Counted from the first letter of the stretch, positions 43,389 through 54,771 are shown. The stretch: 64,000 nt of DNA from Strigamia acuminata (GCA_949358305.1 OX442317.1:11784186-11848185), one strand, 5' to 3'. Numbers and translations are program-made. Notes: generated by a model not told the origin, from the sequence alone.

Positions 43389-44447
43389 TTAAAAGAAATG
43401 ATGAGCCCTTTTTCGCTCCGGACTACGAGGCAAGACTTCTTGCGCGTTGGGGCGGGCTCGATTTCGCCAGGGTTCATTGACGTAAACAATGCCTTCGTTC
43501 CTGGACGGGGCCGCCGGTAAGGACGGTGATGAAAGCGAGGTCGCCGGTAAGGACTGTGATGAAGGTGGAGTCGCCGATAAGGACGGTGATGAAAGCGAGA
43601 TCACAGGTAAGGACAGTGGTGAAGGCGAGGTGGGAGTTAAATCCGAACTCGGGATTTCTCCCACAGCTCCTCGTTGGTTTCCGTCGGTGACGGCAGTTTC
43701 GGCTTGGAGGCGGATGGTCTCCAAGATGGTAGGTCGAATCGCATCGCCTGGCAGTAAAGCCTGCGGCCCTTTGTCAAAATCTTTCTCCCTTAGTCCTTGG
43801 GGTGGCTGTACATCTAATCCAGAAAAAAATGGTCTGCCACGCATCTGATCGTATGCGTTATACGAGCCCAGGTAACGATGTGGTTCTTGGGCATAACCAC
43901 CATTCACCAAATTAGTCCATAATGTGGTCAATGGCAAGTGAGCACGCTGGAGACGTGTCACTGCTTCGTCCCACACATCACAGCGCAAGTGAAAGAAAGG
44001 ATGTAATCTCTCAAACTCAAGAACAGCCTGTTGGGCATCCAAAATGACTGTGACATACTCGAAAATATCTTCGTATGTGTTTACAGCATGCAAAATTTTG
44101 AGATTGATGTCATGTAGGAACATGCAGAGGGGGCGCACGGCACAGCGAGCACGTTCCATCCATGTTTGGAACGTATTAGGTTGGTCGTATCCCCACACGG
44201 GCAGCTGATGTATCACTGAAATCATTGAGGGCTCGTGGGTCGCATCTCCTTGCTCGGTGAAGGAGGGAGTGGTGTAGCGAAGAGCACCTTGGCCTCTAGC
44301 GGGCGTTCGAAAAATGGATACTCTACCCGACATGGTCAGCGGGCGACGTCTCTCACTATCGGCCCCTTCCACAGACAACAAGCGGGGCATACGGGGGTCA
44401 GTCCATGTTACTTGTCGATGGTTAAATTGATCCCTCATTGAAGCCAT
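43389..44447 (-). CDS. Unrecognised 352-codon protein, Ser/Pro-rich C-terminal half
   Basis: An uninterrupted ORF from ATG 44447 to the stop at 43389, clearly richer in G+C than its surroundings. An acceptor-like TATTTTCAG lies just upstream of the ATG, so a leader intron is possible. Residues about 60-230 look like a folded, Trp-containing helical domain (SVIHQLPVWGYDQPNTFQTW, MERARCAVRPLCMFLHDINL, LPLTTLWTNLVNGGYAQEP). Residues about 265-320 are a degenerate tandem of SLPATSLSSPSLPAAPS-like units, followed by a basic end (RSPERKRAHHFF). There are no clear membrane segments or zinc fingers. It could be a domesticated gag-like or other element-derived protein; this is speculation. Confidence 0.55.
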   Translation of the reverse strand: MASMRDQFNHRQVTWTDPRMPRLLSVEGADSERRRPLTMSGRVSIFRTPARGQGALRYTTPSFTEQGDATHEPSMISVIHQLPVWGYDQPNTFQTWMERARCAVRPLCMFLHDINLKILHAVNTYEDIFEYVTVILDAQQAVLEFERLHPFFHLRCDVWDEAVTRLQRAHLPLTTLWTNLVNGGYAQEPHRYLGSYNAYDQMRGRPFFSGLDVQPPQGLREKDFDKGPQALLPGDAIRPTILETIRLQAETAVTDGNQRGAVGEIPSSDLTPTSPSPLSLPVISLSSPSLSATPPSSQSLPATSLSSPSLPAAPSRNEGIVYVNEPWRNRARPNAQEVLPRSPERKRAHHFF

Positions 44448-44639
44448 TAGACTGAAAATATATTCATATTTATGAGGGTGCACATATGCCGCGCTTCTCA
44501 ATTTTCCGCGAACGCGACCCCATGGAAATACAGCTCTCAGCTACCCCAAATACCGCTTCTACCGCGTCCACCGCAAAATTTTGTTTTTAATAATTCATTA
44601 ATAAGCACTCAATAGCGATCTCCATCCCGTCGCAAAATT

Positions 44640-45440
44640 GAGAGGTCACATTTAATGTGAATTTGGCCCTCCTGACCCAATGGCCTTCCTGGACACGTGG
44701 ATTTTGTTTGAGAAATTGAAAATTTTTTGGATAGCCCTTCTGGGTCGATGGCCCTCCAGAGCAACAGCTTTTCAAAAAAAAATCTAAATTTTTTTAAAAT
44801 TTTAAGTGAATTTGGTCATCCTACCGGTAGTCCGATGGCCCTCCTGTGTCATGTAGATTTTTTTTAAGAAATTGAAAAAAATTGGAGAGCCCTCCTGGGC
44901 AACGGCTTTTCATTTTTTTTGAAAAATTTTAATTTTTGAAAATTTTTATTTATTTGGCCCTCCTGGGTGTAGTAATATCTTCGGTTCAACGCGCATGATA
45001 AAAATGTATTTAAAAACGGCGCCCAAACACAATTCGTTGGTTGAATAAAAACAGGATTGTTTATGCACCATACACTTGCAAGGCAAGACAACAGGTACAA
45101 TACAAAACAAAAATATCTCACACACCTTCACACCTTCACAGACTGTGGCTGAAACTTTTGTATTCTAGTAACCACCCCTAACCAGATAGTACAGACAGTT
45201 TTTCTCTAGGCCATAACTTTTCCAATCCATTACAAAGACAACAACGAAATAACAAACAACACGTGTTGAACAGAAGATATTACCTAGGACAATCAACTAC
45301 TGATCGTCCTAGATATTATTAACACTCCCCTTCACATCTGGTGTCAAAATCTGTCAAATGGGTCAATGGCCCCTGGGCCACAGCTTTTCAAAATTTTCAA
45401 AATCTTTTTATTTATTTGGCCCTACCAGGCCACCGTAGTC
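44640..45440. repeat. Degenerate repeats containing GGCCCTCCTGGG and AGCTTTTCAAAA
   Basis: At least six loosely spaced copies of ggccctcctggg or its variants, several followed by aacggcttttcatttt or acagcttttcaaaa, with periods of about 60-90 bp. The series is interrupted by the LTR at 44968-45324. Confidence 0.6.
44968..45360 (-). mobile_element. LTR plus adjoining polypurine tract of a copia-like element
   Basis: On the minus strand GATGTGAAGGGGAG, a typical copia polypurine tract, directly precedes a 357-bp LTR-like unit starting TGTTAATAATATC and ending GATATTACTACA (45324 to 44968). These ends form the short inverted repeat expected of an LTR. About 36 bases of internal sequence remain upstream. 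No matching target duplication was found, so the copy is truncated. It is unrelated to the LTRs at 5608 and 10374. Confidence 0.6.
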
Positions 45441-45525
45441 CTCGGCGTTGGCGCACTTGTTTCGCGAACTTGGCGCGTTAAAACATTTCGCCAAGTGCGC
45501 AGAAACAAAGTGCACCGACGCCGAG
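45441..45525. repeat. ~36-bp GC-rich inverted repeat
   Basis: Arms 45441-45475 (ctcggcgttggcgcacttgt...) and 45489-45525 pair with a few mismatches and two one-base bulges; the loop is 13 bases. It stands out in AT-rich DNA. Confidence 0.85.
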
Positions 45526-45769
45526 AACAGGCCATCACACACGGCATATGTGGTTCACTATTCCCGTCAAAGTTGAGCAGGAAATCTGCCCGTGTCCCTG
45601 ACGATTCACAGTGACTGTGTATCGAATTATTGATGTTTACACTCAAAAATTCGTGTTAAAAGGGTTAAAAAAGTTTGAGCGCTCTCGAGTCGCTAAAAAC
45701 ACATACTAAAACCGTATGAATTTATAAAACGGATCTCTTTTTAAAATCAGAAAATAAATTTACTTTTTA

Positions 45770-47116
45770 CACTGAAAAAAAAAATGGCTTTAAATATCTT
45801 TTAATTGCTGAAAAGTTAATGTACATTTTAATTTTTGGTTTTTGGCTTTTCAATCAATTACTTTACAAAATTAAAAAGATAATTTACAATAAACACAAAC
45901 AATTTTACAGTTTGTAAATTTCAAATGTGTAAGTTTTAACAATAACTTTGCAGTTTGCCATCTGATGATGTCATCAGATCAGTTAACTCACCAAATAGGG
46001 GAACAGAAGGTGAAAGCACCAAACTCAAATCAGTTCTCTCTGAGATCTCAAACTTAAAGGATCAACTTGAAACCTTACGATTACTAAGAGAGCTTGGAGT
46101 CGGCCTATTTCAGGCATGGCCCTTGCTCTCTTAACTAACATTGAATTTTACTATGGTAATATAAGATTAATTGATTGTTAAATTTATTGTGTAAGTGTAA
46201 ATTCATTTGATAAATCAAACACATGTAATTACAACTGAATTAAGCTTGAATTTAATAATTGCAGACTGTGATAACAGTCTGACTTTGAATTTGTTAAAAC
46301 TTTGTAATTGAATTATTTCAGACAATTCTGGATAGAAATATCCGGTCTCGTTTAATAAAGATAATAGGAATTTAACAAACTAAAGAGCCATTCCTAAAAT
46401 CCTAACAAACACAAATCTTACGTTGTTTTAATACTTAAGACAATCAAATCACGTTAACAAAGTGGTGGAGATGCGGCTTTTCCCGATATTAGCTTTAAAA
46501 TTTGAGTTAAAATCCCAATATTGTAAGAATTAGGCTTAAAAGTTGAAAGTCTAAACTAAAATAGAAAAATTGAAAAAATTTGGATTAAAATTGGAAAAAA
46601 AAAATTGAATTTAAAGTAAAAAATTTGATAGATTTGATATTAAAATTTAAAACTAGAAAGTAGAATTTTGGAGAAATATACCGTAGGTTGAAATTGAACA
46701 AATGAAAAAATTTTCTTTAAATTGGCCATAAAAAGCTTATAATATCTTTGGAAACTGTAAACTAATTAGAATATGAATCTCTTATTGTTGAAAGATAAGG
46801 ATAATTGGTGATGACACACTGTTAAAAACTGCACTAGAAACGTTAATTAAACGAAACTAAACACAACTAATGATCAATAAATGTTTAATTGAACTAACAC
46901 ACATTTTTGGGAGACACCCTGGGAAACCTCCTCGGATTGTTGGGCCACCCAGTAGAAAGAATTTTTGTAAATATTTAATTAATTACATGACTTTGAAAAA
47001 AATGTTATTTGATTTGATTTGTTTGATTTGATTTATTTGATTTGATTTAAAAGCTCACATTTTCACATTAACGTTTGGAACATTTACAATTTGTAAAGCC
47101 ATATTTTCCCCCAGTG
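45770..47116. mobile_element. TIR element with CACTG...CAGTG ends
   Basis: The left end CACTGAAAAAAAAAATGGCT and the right end, reversed, CACTGGGGGAAAATATGGCT form a roughly 25-bp terminal repeat. Flanks are T-rich on both sides, so the target duplication is unclear. Inside, after ACTTTGCAG, a frame of about 59 codons reads KLKSVLSEISNLKDQLETLR followed by LLRELGVGLFQAW and a stop, possibly the last exon of a captured or transposon gene. A matching end lies at 1497. Confidence 0.55.
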
Positions 47117-49478
47117 TTTTTCGTTTACTTACAATTGTGAGAAGTTTTGTGCTCAGGACACGGTTGGCGGTTGGCTGAAGGTCTGTCGGTTGGTAGAAGA
47201 CCGGGCGTTTGCGCACTCGTCGTAGTCATTTGCCAATATATACAAGCGTTTACAGCTGAATAAACAAGTTAATTCATCCAGGGGGTACAATTAAGAAATC
47301 TACAGGAAAAAAATTATAAAAAAAATATTATACACAAAGACAATTAATCAAGCTTTAAAAAAAATCTAGCAGTATTTCCCAACTTTCGAGAATTTCCTCA
47401 TTTAAATAAAAAAAAATTTTTGTTTCATCAGTGCTGTGACCTGGAAATACGAATTAAAATTCTGATTTATGGTAAATTTACAGGGAAAATTGAATTCGAC
47501 CATAAAAAAATCAAAAATATTAAATATGAACCGATTAGAATATTAAAAATATGTTTCCTGGGCAGAATTTGCCGCTCTTTCAGGGTGCCAATAATTTTTT
47601 GTTCTGAACTTTAGTTTTTTATTTGCTAAAAACAATCTGTCAATTGCCAAATTTTTATTCTGGATTACACTTTCGCAGGGATACAGCATAAAAGTGTTTT
47701 TTAAAAACGTAATTTTTTTGTTTTTCTTGTTTAGTTCTAAATTCACTCGGTTTGGGAGCCACATTCTAGATGCTTTTGACGCGTCAGTGATTCCTCCTGC
47801 TCCTCTGCCACTATAGTTTTGCTGCATAGCTCCCAGTGCGGTGCTCAAGCCTTATTATAACGAACTGTCATTTAATTTAAACGCTAATTTAAAAAGTACA
47901 TTTTATTTAATGTTTAAATAATAATAAAGGCAACTGAATTTTTAGAAAGGAAAATCTAATTGCAAGAATTAACTACAGCATACATAAATTTACCCAGAGA
48001 TATTTCATTAGAAATTTGAAGAAACAAAATGTTTAAAATAAAACGTGACTAAAACGCAAGCCCTATCAAATAAAGAGATGTCCATTGAATTTTAAATCAG
48101 CTGTGTTTAAAATTTTGAGTCTAATCAAACTAAGAGATATCCATTGATGCACAATCATTTCTTTTGATAAAGCAAATACATTTGAATTCTTGGCACAGTA
48201 CCGACATATTTTTCTTAACATTTCTGGGATAGCTTAATTATTCAGACACTCTCTAACGTCCTCGGTTATTTATTTATTTATTTTTATTTATTTATTATTT
48301 ATTTATAATTTATTTTATTTTATTTATTTTATACATAGGACCCTAAGGGGGCCTTTTATCTTCCTTAGGGAGCCTTTTGTTACCCTAAGGGGGGCATTTT
48401 GCCCCCCCAAATAGGGCCTAAAAGGAGGTACTATAGGTACCTATAGGTACCTAGGATGTATATAAAGGGGGTGGGTCTATTTGATCTTTAATTTTTTTTT
48501 ACATTTTTTGTAAAAAAAATTAATTCTCAAAAAAATTATTCTCATTTGCATTCACATTTTTATTAAATGTGAGTAGTTTAGTTGGGTATTTGAAGAGTTG
48601 TTGGATTCAATTGCTAACTTAAATATTCATTAAAGTGTCTATTTTTCTCAAACACAAGCAGAGAAATTAATTCCTCAATTTTTATTTTATTACATCCAAA
48701 CAAGATTTTATTTCAATTGTATTAAATAAGCAATTTTTTTGTATCTCATCTTCAAATCATCCATAACAAATACAAATGTTTTTAAATAATTATAAAACCA
48801 ATTTATTTGTTTTCTTTTTTTCTCATTTATCATATATAGGTTGTTGTCCTGGGCCTTATGACAATTGACAATTCAATTGACAAGCAACGTCATGTTTACC
48901 AATTTCAAATAGCTAATGACACTGACAAGTAACGGCTCGTTTACCAATTACAAATGGTTAATGACTCAGCACCCTTTTTCCTTGAAATTATTAAGTGGTG
49001 TGTATGTTGAACTTTCAATTTGTCTTTTCATTTCATTTAATTTCATTATATTGCTTTACTTCCCGTATCCTGTAAACACATAATGACTAGCTGTGTTTAT
49101 ATTTGCTCTTAACGAATGAATGACGAGTAGTAACTATATATACAGCCAACGTTTTGAGCTCATGGTATAATCAGAAGAAGTCGTCTGTAATCACAACATC
49201 TACAACACTGAGGTAAATTATTTTTTTTCATCAAAAACACTAGCACATTAAAACGCTAGAGGTTTGGGTTGTTTTTTTCGATCGAATATTCTTTGATTGA
49301 TTTACGGTCACATCAACAGCGCTATGTTTTGTTTGAGTTAATTTATCTTTTTTTTTAATCATGACAAGACAGGTTAATACTAGACGTGATTACTTTACTT
49401 GCTAATTGCTAAGTTTGTGTTGTTGTTTGAACATGTTCTCATTTCATAATAAGTTAATAATCAGATGATTTTTAGTAG
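47117..49478. other. Long gene-poor stretch
   Basis: Mostly AT-rich. A minus-strand frame from ATG 47827 (MQQNYSGRGAGGITDASKAS) is open to 47543 but then becomes Asn/Lys-rich and unconvincing. 48268-48338 is a (TTTA)n tract. A promoter-like TATATATA at 49137 precedes a short segment ending in a donor (ACTGAG|GTAAAT at 49212), possibly a non-coding first exon. Confidence 0.4.
48339..48475 (+). repeat. Short direct and inverted CCCTAAGG / GGTACCTA units
   Basis: ccctaagggggccttttat, ccttagggagccttttgt and ccctaaggggggcatttt follow each other, then tactataggtacctataggt and acctagg, which are palindromic. Confidence 0.75.
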
Positions 49479-49795
49479 CGAGATCACACCCTCAGGGTGT
49501 ACCAGCCTATGAGGCAAAAAGGTAGCACCACAAAGCAACAAACTGTCAAGGTTTGTAAATTTGGCCTGCCTGTTTGGCGCTCTGAGAACCTGCCTTCCCG
49601 CCTCGCAGAATAAAGAAGCGAGACCACACCCACCCAGTGCTGTACCAGCCTATGAGGCGAAGGGGTAGCACCTCAAAGCGACAAACTGTCAAGGTCTGTA
49701 AATTTGGCCTGCCTGTTTGGCGCTCTGAGAACCTGCCTTCCCGCCTCGCAGAACAAAGAAGCGAGACCACACCCACCCAGTGCTGTACCAGCCTT
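49479..49795 (+). repeat. ~141-bp tandem repeat, 2.2 copies
   Basis: Units begin cgagaccacaccc at 49479, 49619 and 49762 and contain tttggcctgcctgtttggcg and aacctgccttcccgcctcgc. The first two units differ at about 15 positions. Confidence 0.9.
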
Positions 49796-49811
49796 TCTGT
49801 GTGACACGATC

Positions 49812-50054
49812 TCACATTACATGCAGCAGCCAACCAGCCACCCGGAACTTACTTAGTGTACTGTCATAACCAATGACGCGGTCCTCATTAGTGGGGTCAA
49901 AAATTCTCTTGGTCACACAAGGGAATGGGTTCAGGGTGGTGGCCCCATGGACAACAGCACGTCCATGATGAGAAGGTGAGCTTTGGGACTCTGGGATCCT
50001 CCATTTAAAAAGCACATTAGCCACCTCACCTTGCATCTGCACGGTTGCGACCAT
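49812..50054 (-). CDS. Possible protein fragment next to the tandem repeat, unrecognised
   Basis: 80 codons from ATG 50054 with ordinary protein composition (MQGEVANVLFKWRIPESQ, HGATTLNPFPCVTKRIFDP) in a locally GC-rich patch. It may be a remnant of the element that gave the adjacent repeat. The family is not recognised. Confidence 0.25.
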   Translation of the reverse strand: MVATVQMQGEVANVLFKWRIPESQSSPSHHGRAVVHGATTLNPFPCVTKRIFDPTNEDRVIGYDSTLSKFRVAGWLLHVM

Positions 50055-51432
50055 TAAGCTGGGGATCTGTCTCTCTGCATATAAGTGCTAAAGCACGGTC
50101 GAATTGTTTGCGCGCGTCGTGAAGACGCTGCTTCGTATCGCTAACGTTCATACGACGCCATTAGCGATTAAAAACCATTGTTTTTCGCCGTTTACACGAT
50201 AATTCGTGTTTGTTTCGACTCCTCTGCTACAATTGAAAAATCAGTCTTTAAAATTAGCTATCTGAAAATGATAAGAAGAGTATCTTAAAGCGAAAATGAA
50301 TAATGTCAGCACTTATCTAATAATACTTGTAAGTCCTTTGAGCTGGGTCAAGTGACTCTTTGAGCAATAGTTGTTCGGTTAATTCTGAAGGAACAGAAAT
50401 AATTAGTTGTTTTTGTGTTAGTTAATTTGTTAAATTTGTTTACCTACATTCCGTTCATGTCCGCCTTGTTGGATTCTTTGCAGTGGTGTTTTCCCCATGT
50501 GCCCACGCTTTTAAGAAAAATCTTGAAACAAAAAAAAAAGTTTTTTTTGGACTTTTCTTCGTTCCATGAAGCTCCTATCATCAGTTCTACTGATCGAATT
50601 TTCACCAAGGTGAACTCGAGCTAATCGAGTGACCCGAAAGTGGAAAAGACGATTTTCTAATTCCAGTTGTTATATAGCATTATTAAGCATAATATTAGGC
50701 CTAATAATGATAAATAAATAAAAAATATTTTGATACTACGTTGTAAATTACTTTTAATTACGAGTTTATAGAAGGAAAAGAATTAGTTTTATTTGTTAGA
50801 ATAATTAAATAATTCTATCTTGTGGTTTTGCATGAGCACCATTGAATTTTCACCATTTAGCCAAAGTGAACGCGAGCTAATCGGGCCCCTGTAATTTAAG
50901 AGATTAAATTCTTGTCCGCCATTTTTGTTTTAGATGGTCGTTGCGCTAATCTGGGAGTTTGTTCATTTCCTAACATGCAACTGGACTGGACTAAAGATTG
51001 AATGACATTGGAAAAGTAGTGGGGGTAAAAAAAAGAGAATTTGTGGATTTAAGTGGAATTTATTGTTGATTACTTATTATTTGTGTCGTTTTGTGTTTCT
51101 AAAGGTTTGTGAATATGTTTTCAAAATTTTAACGTGATTTTGAGTTGAAATTTAAAGTAAAGTGAGTGCATTCGAGTTGTGGGTTGTTAAATTGAGTAAT
51201 TTAATGAATTTACTTTTCATAATTTTACTTCTAATTCATAGTTTATTAATTTTAGCAATTGTAAATAGTTTGGATGAGTTGATGTTTTAAAATTTTGTAC
51301 TTTAAAGGAAAATCTTTTAATTCGACTGATGTGTAAATAGTTTGGATGAGTTGATGTTTTAAAATTTTGTACTTTTAAGAAAAAAATTTTAATTCGACTG
51401 ATGTGTCACTTCCAGAAAAAGCTGTATACGCC
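50055..51432. other. Gene-poor spacer before the Ulp1-like gene
   Basis: It holds two related pieces (gaattttcacca..ggtgaactcgagctaatcg near 50597 and a variant near 50846) and a 72-bp tandem duplication at 51261-51404. Nothing else was recognised. Confidence 0.4.
51261..51404 (+). repeat. 72-bp tandem duplication
   Basis: gtaaatagtttggatgagtt...ttcgactgatgt at 51261-51332 is repeated at 51333-51404 with three or four changes. Confidence 0.9.
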
Positions 51433-53146
51433 ATGGCAATGTACAATCGCACAATTGATTTTAAGAACGCACCAGCAGGACCAAGCCAACCAATGAGTAA
51501 GCCTGCTTTTTTTGCGGATTGGCGGGGTCATCCGGGAAGTTTTTGACCAAAATTCCAAAGTTTTAAACGACAATTTTAAACAAAATACGAAGTTTTTTAA
51601 AAGAAATTTAAAATTTTTAAACGAAGTATAAACTTGCAAAACAAAATTTGAGGTTTTAAAACGAAATTTGAAATTTTTAAACGAAGTATAAACTTGCAAA
51701 ACAAAATTTGAGGTTTTAAAACAAAATTTAAAGTTTTAAAACAAAATTTGAAGTTTATATGATTTTTTTAATTTCGTATCTATTGCTGGCTCATCCCGGG
51801 AGCCAAATTCTCAAAATCTTATTATTGCCGTATCACTATTTTTTTGCGAAAAACCCCCAAATATTGACCAATTGCGGACGAAAAACCACTTCCAATTTCA
51901 AAAATTTTGTTGTTAAAATGATGCATTTGCATTATCTACACTTTTCAAAACAGCTTTACCAATGAGGCAAGATAAGATCCTGACCATCGAGCGCCATGAG
52001 AGACAGCGTCAACAACACCCGAAGACGCTGGATCCAGATGATCCGAAGATCATCAAGAAGCGAAACCGACAGGAACGAAGAAAACGACACCGCAAAGAGA
52101 AACGAGCATTACAAGGAATCGAGAAGGTTAACCTTACACCGCAAGGCCTTAAAATTATTCGGCATGAAGCGAAAAGGGAGGTTCAGCGGAACTGCCGTCG
52201 TTTCCGGGAGTTTACCGCCAAGTGGAAAAAGCTGGTAGAAGCGGGGCTGAAGCAGTTGAAGCCGAAGATACACGAGGGGCGGCCGGGGTTTGAGACATTT
52301 AAGATCGAGTCTCAACAATACATCCTTGAGGAGGCAGAACTCAAGTATCGAGTTGCCAGAGCTAAACTCTTGGGCAAACGCACAAATTTGTACGATCCAA
52401 ATATAGACTTGCCAGCGCCACCGATGGATTACGAAGTACGAATCCCGCGCGAAAAAGAACTTGAAGCTGTCCAACTTTGGAAGACCTTCCTTCAGCGTGC
52501 CCCAGACGACATTTTATATCATTCCAATGCGAGACCAGAAGTTGTAGTCAGAGCGTGTGAAATGGCTGCACTTGGAGCACTAATAATCCCAAAGACGATT
52601 CAGTGGGTGCACCGCTCCATTGTCGATTATTACCTGGGAATGATTCAGCTGCACTATCCACAAGTTTTTGCGTTCCCAACAGCTACGGTGGACAGATTGA
52701 TGTCTAAAAAGGACCAACCGGTTACGTGGAGATGGTTCCGTAATAACCCAGACCAGCCAAAGAAAGAGCATAAAATTTGGTTTTTACCCATCCCAGCGCG
52801 GAAGCGCTGGATTATATATGTGCTCGACAAGACACGATTACTTCCGTGCGTCGGGTTTTATGACTCTCGTCGAAAACCTTATGACGACCACAAGGATTGG
52901 TGGCGTTGCATTAAGCTCAACTTGACAGGAGCTGGTGTTATTCTCCCCAAATACGAGAAGTGGGTCCCGCCTCAGGCTTTGCAACTGCAACTGAACGGTG
53001 ATTCGTGCGGCCCAATGATTTTGCACTTCGCGCGCAGATATGTCGTGGACCGCAATATGATGAAGCTGGCCGAAGGCGCGGAGCTACGGGCCCGCGTGTT
53101 CTACGAAATCCACCATGGCCGCCTTGAGCCATTTGCAGAGATATGA
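51433..53146 (+). CDS. Ulp1/SENP-like (peptidase C48) protein, probably inactive
   Basis: Exon 1 (51433-51496, MAMYNRTIDFKNAPAGPSQP) ends at GTAAGC and joins in frame to exon 2 (51954-53146) after AACAG, giving 418 residues. The first 110 residues are very basic (RRKRHRKEKRALQG), suggesting nuclear or nucleic-acid contact. The C-terminal 130 residues follow the Ulp1 protease pattern: HKIWFLPIPARKRWIIYVLD, FYDSR with the Asp (about 325), then LQLNGDSCGPM with the oxyanion Gln (about 367) and nucleophile Cys (about 373) at the family spacing. In active enzymes the strand is HWxLxV; here the position reads Arg-Trp (Arg about 306). Such proteins remove SUMO/NEDD8 or derive from transposons. Cys, Asp and Gln are kept. 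Confidence 0.75.
51590..51745 (+). repeat. Tandem AAACGAAATTTGAAATTTTTA-type repeat in the intron
   Basis: About four copies of a unit near 60 bp and smaller sub-units (aaaacaaaatttgaggtttt) inside the Ulp1-like gene's intron. Confidence 0.7.
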
Positions 53147-53279
53147 ATTGTAATATTTTTTTTCTTTTGAAATTTTGGAAAAAGTTTTGTCTCCTAACCT
53201 AACTTAAACATCCTCATTATCCCGTTTAAATTCTTTTGAGCCGCATATGTAAATTAGTGATACTGTAGAATGGTATTAA

Positions 53280-53399
53280 TGTACGCCTAATGTACGCATT
53301 TGATGTACGCCTAATGTACGCATTTGATGTACGCCTAATGTACGCATTTGATGTACGCCTAATGTACGCATTTGATGTACGCCTAATGTACGCATTTGA
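53280..53399 (+). repeat. 24-bp minisatellite, five perfect units
   Basis: tgtacgcctaatgtacgcat followed by ttga, repeated five times without change, about 130 bp after the Ulp1-like stop codon. Each unit has two GTACGC cores. Confidence 0.97.
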
Positions 53400-54756
53400 T
53401 TTATCCAAGTATTTTGTTTCCAGTTTAACTTTTCGCTTTATATTTAGGTGAATAAAGGTTTATAATTAAATATTTTAACACTGCGTCATAGTCAGTCATT
53501 TGATTAATTGCCCACGTAGTCCAATTACCCCCTGTCTGCATAGCAACATCAAGGAGGCAGATTACAAGAGAAATATGAGGAGGGATTTTAAGGAATAAAA
53601 GCATGCAAAAAACCCTACATCTATCCTAAAACAAAAAAAAAGATTGGAATTTGTCCTCAATTATGTTGATAAAACTACACAAGATTTGGGGGTCAAGCGA
53701 CATCAAGCCGCTTGGTGCTGCTTGACACCCAAATCTTGTGTGCCGGCATCAAGCCGCAAGGTCACCCTGTTGAAAACCAATAAAGAAAACAGTGTACAGA
53801 AAGAATAGAACTGCATTCAACATCAAGCATCATCTACCCTCTGTTATGGTTTGGATCTCGTGGTCCGTTACCGCCCTTAAAGTATTTACTAAGATTATTG
53901 CTGTGTACCACTATTATTATAAGTTTTGCTATTTTATGTAAGACATTCTACTGGTATTTTGTCATTCCGTATTCATGTGTCCTTGATGTAAGGAGGTGTT
54001 TGTCAATAAAAACTTCCTTTGTTGAGTTGTTTGTCAATAAAAACCCCTGTTTTGCTGGTCGTAAAACACATATCAATTGTAAAATATCATTTGCCGCCAT
54101 CCACATGTTGTTCAGGAGAAGTTAATTCTCTATACTTCCATTCTTTGTACTTGCATCAACTGGCAGAGCTGTGCCAGGTTTGCCAGTTTTAAATTGGAAA
54201 TACAAACTCATGTTCGCATTTCCAGTTTAAAACTGGCAAACAACTTTTATTAGAATGTGTTTTTTTGCCTTTATGTTATTCTGATATGTGTAATTTGAAA
54301 TGTTCAGAATAGAAATAGCATTTTTAAAAATCGAATTAAAATACAATTTTAAAACGAATTAAAAATGAAATGATATAAAATTTAAAAGAATTGAAGTAGA
54401 ATTTTTTTAAAAAAAAAAAGAATTAAAATACAATTTTAAATCAAATTAAAACAGAATTTTAAAAAAAATGGAATAGAATTAAAAATAATTGAAAATAGAA
54501 TTAAACAAAGGAAAAGTAATTGGTTTACTTTCTTGTGTGTATATATATAAATCAAACTTTCAAACTGAAACAACTCCTGTTTGTTTATTCCACATTTGAA
54601 GTAATTTCTATTCAAAATTACACTAAGAGATACTTTTCCAACTTGTAGAAAACAATTTACAAGATGAAATTCCCATTTTCACATAAAAATCACTAATTAA
54701 TTTCATGTCAGACAGGTTGTGTACATAGTTATCATGAACATTGTTCTTATATTTTA
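53400..54756. other. Gene-poor spacer with a strong hairpin
   Basis: Apart from the hairpin at 53677 and a duplicated gtttgtcaataaaaac at about 53998 and 54029, no gene or element was recognised. It ends with the TATTTTAG acceptor before the Gln-rich ORF. Confidence 0.4.
53677..53741. repeat. 22-bp inverted repeat, 21-base loop
   Basis: ACACAAGATTTGGGGGTCAA.. at 53677-53698 pairs with 53720-53741 with one mismatch. The loop contains catcaagccgcttgg, whose core recurs just outside at 53748 (catcaagccgcaagg). Confidence 0.9.
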
Positions 54757-54771
54757 GAATGATTAACTACA

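Noticed and set aside
53226-53408. Minus-strand frame of repeated NAYIRRTS
   Set aside because: It is a translation of the 24-bp minisatellite.
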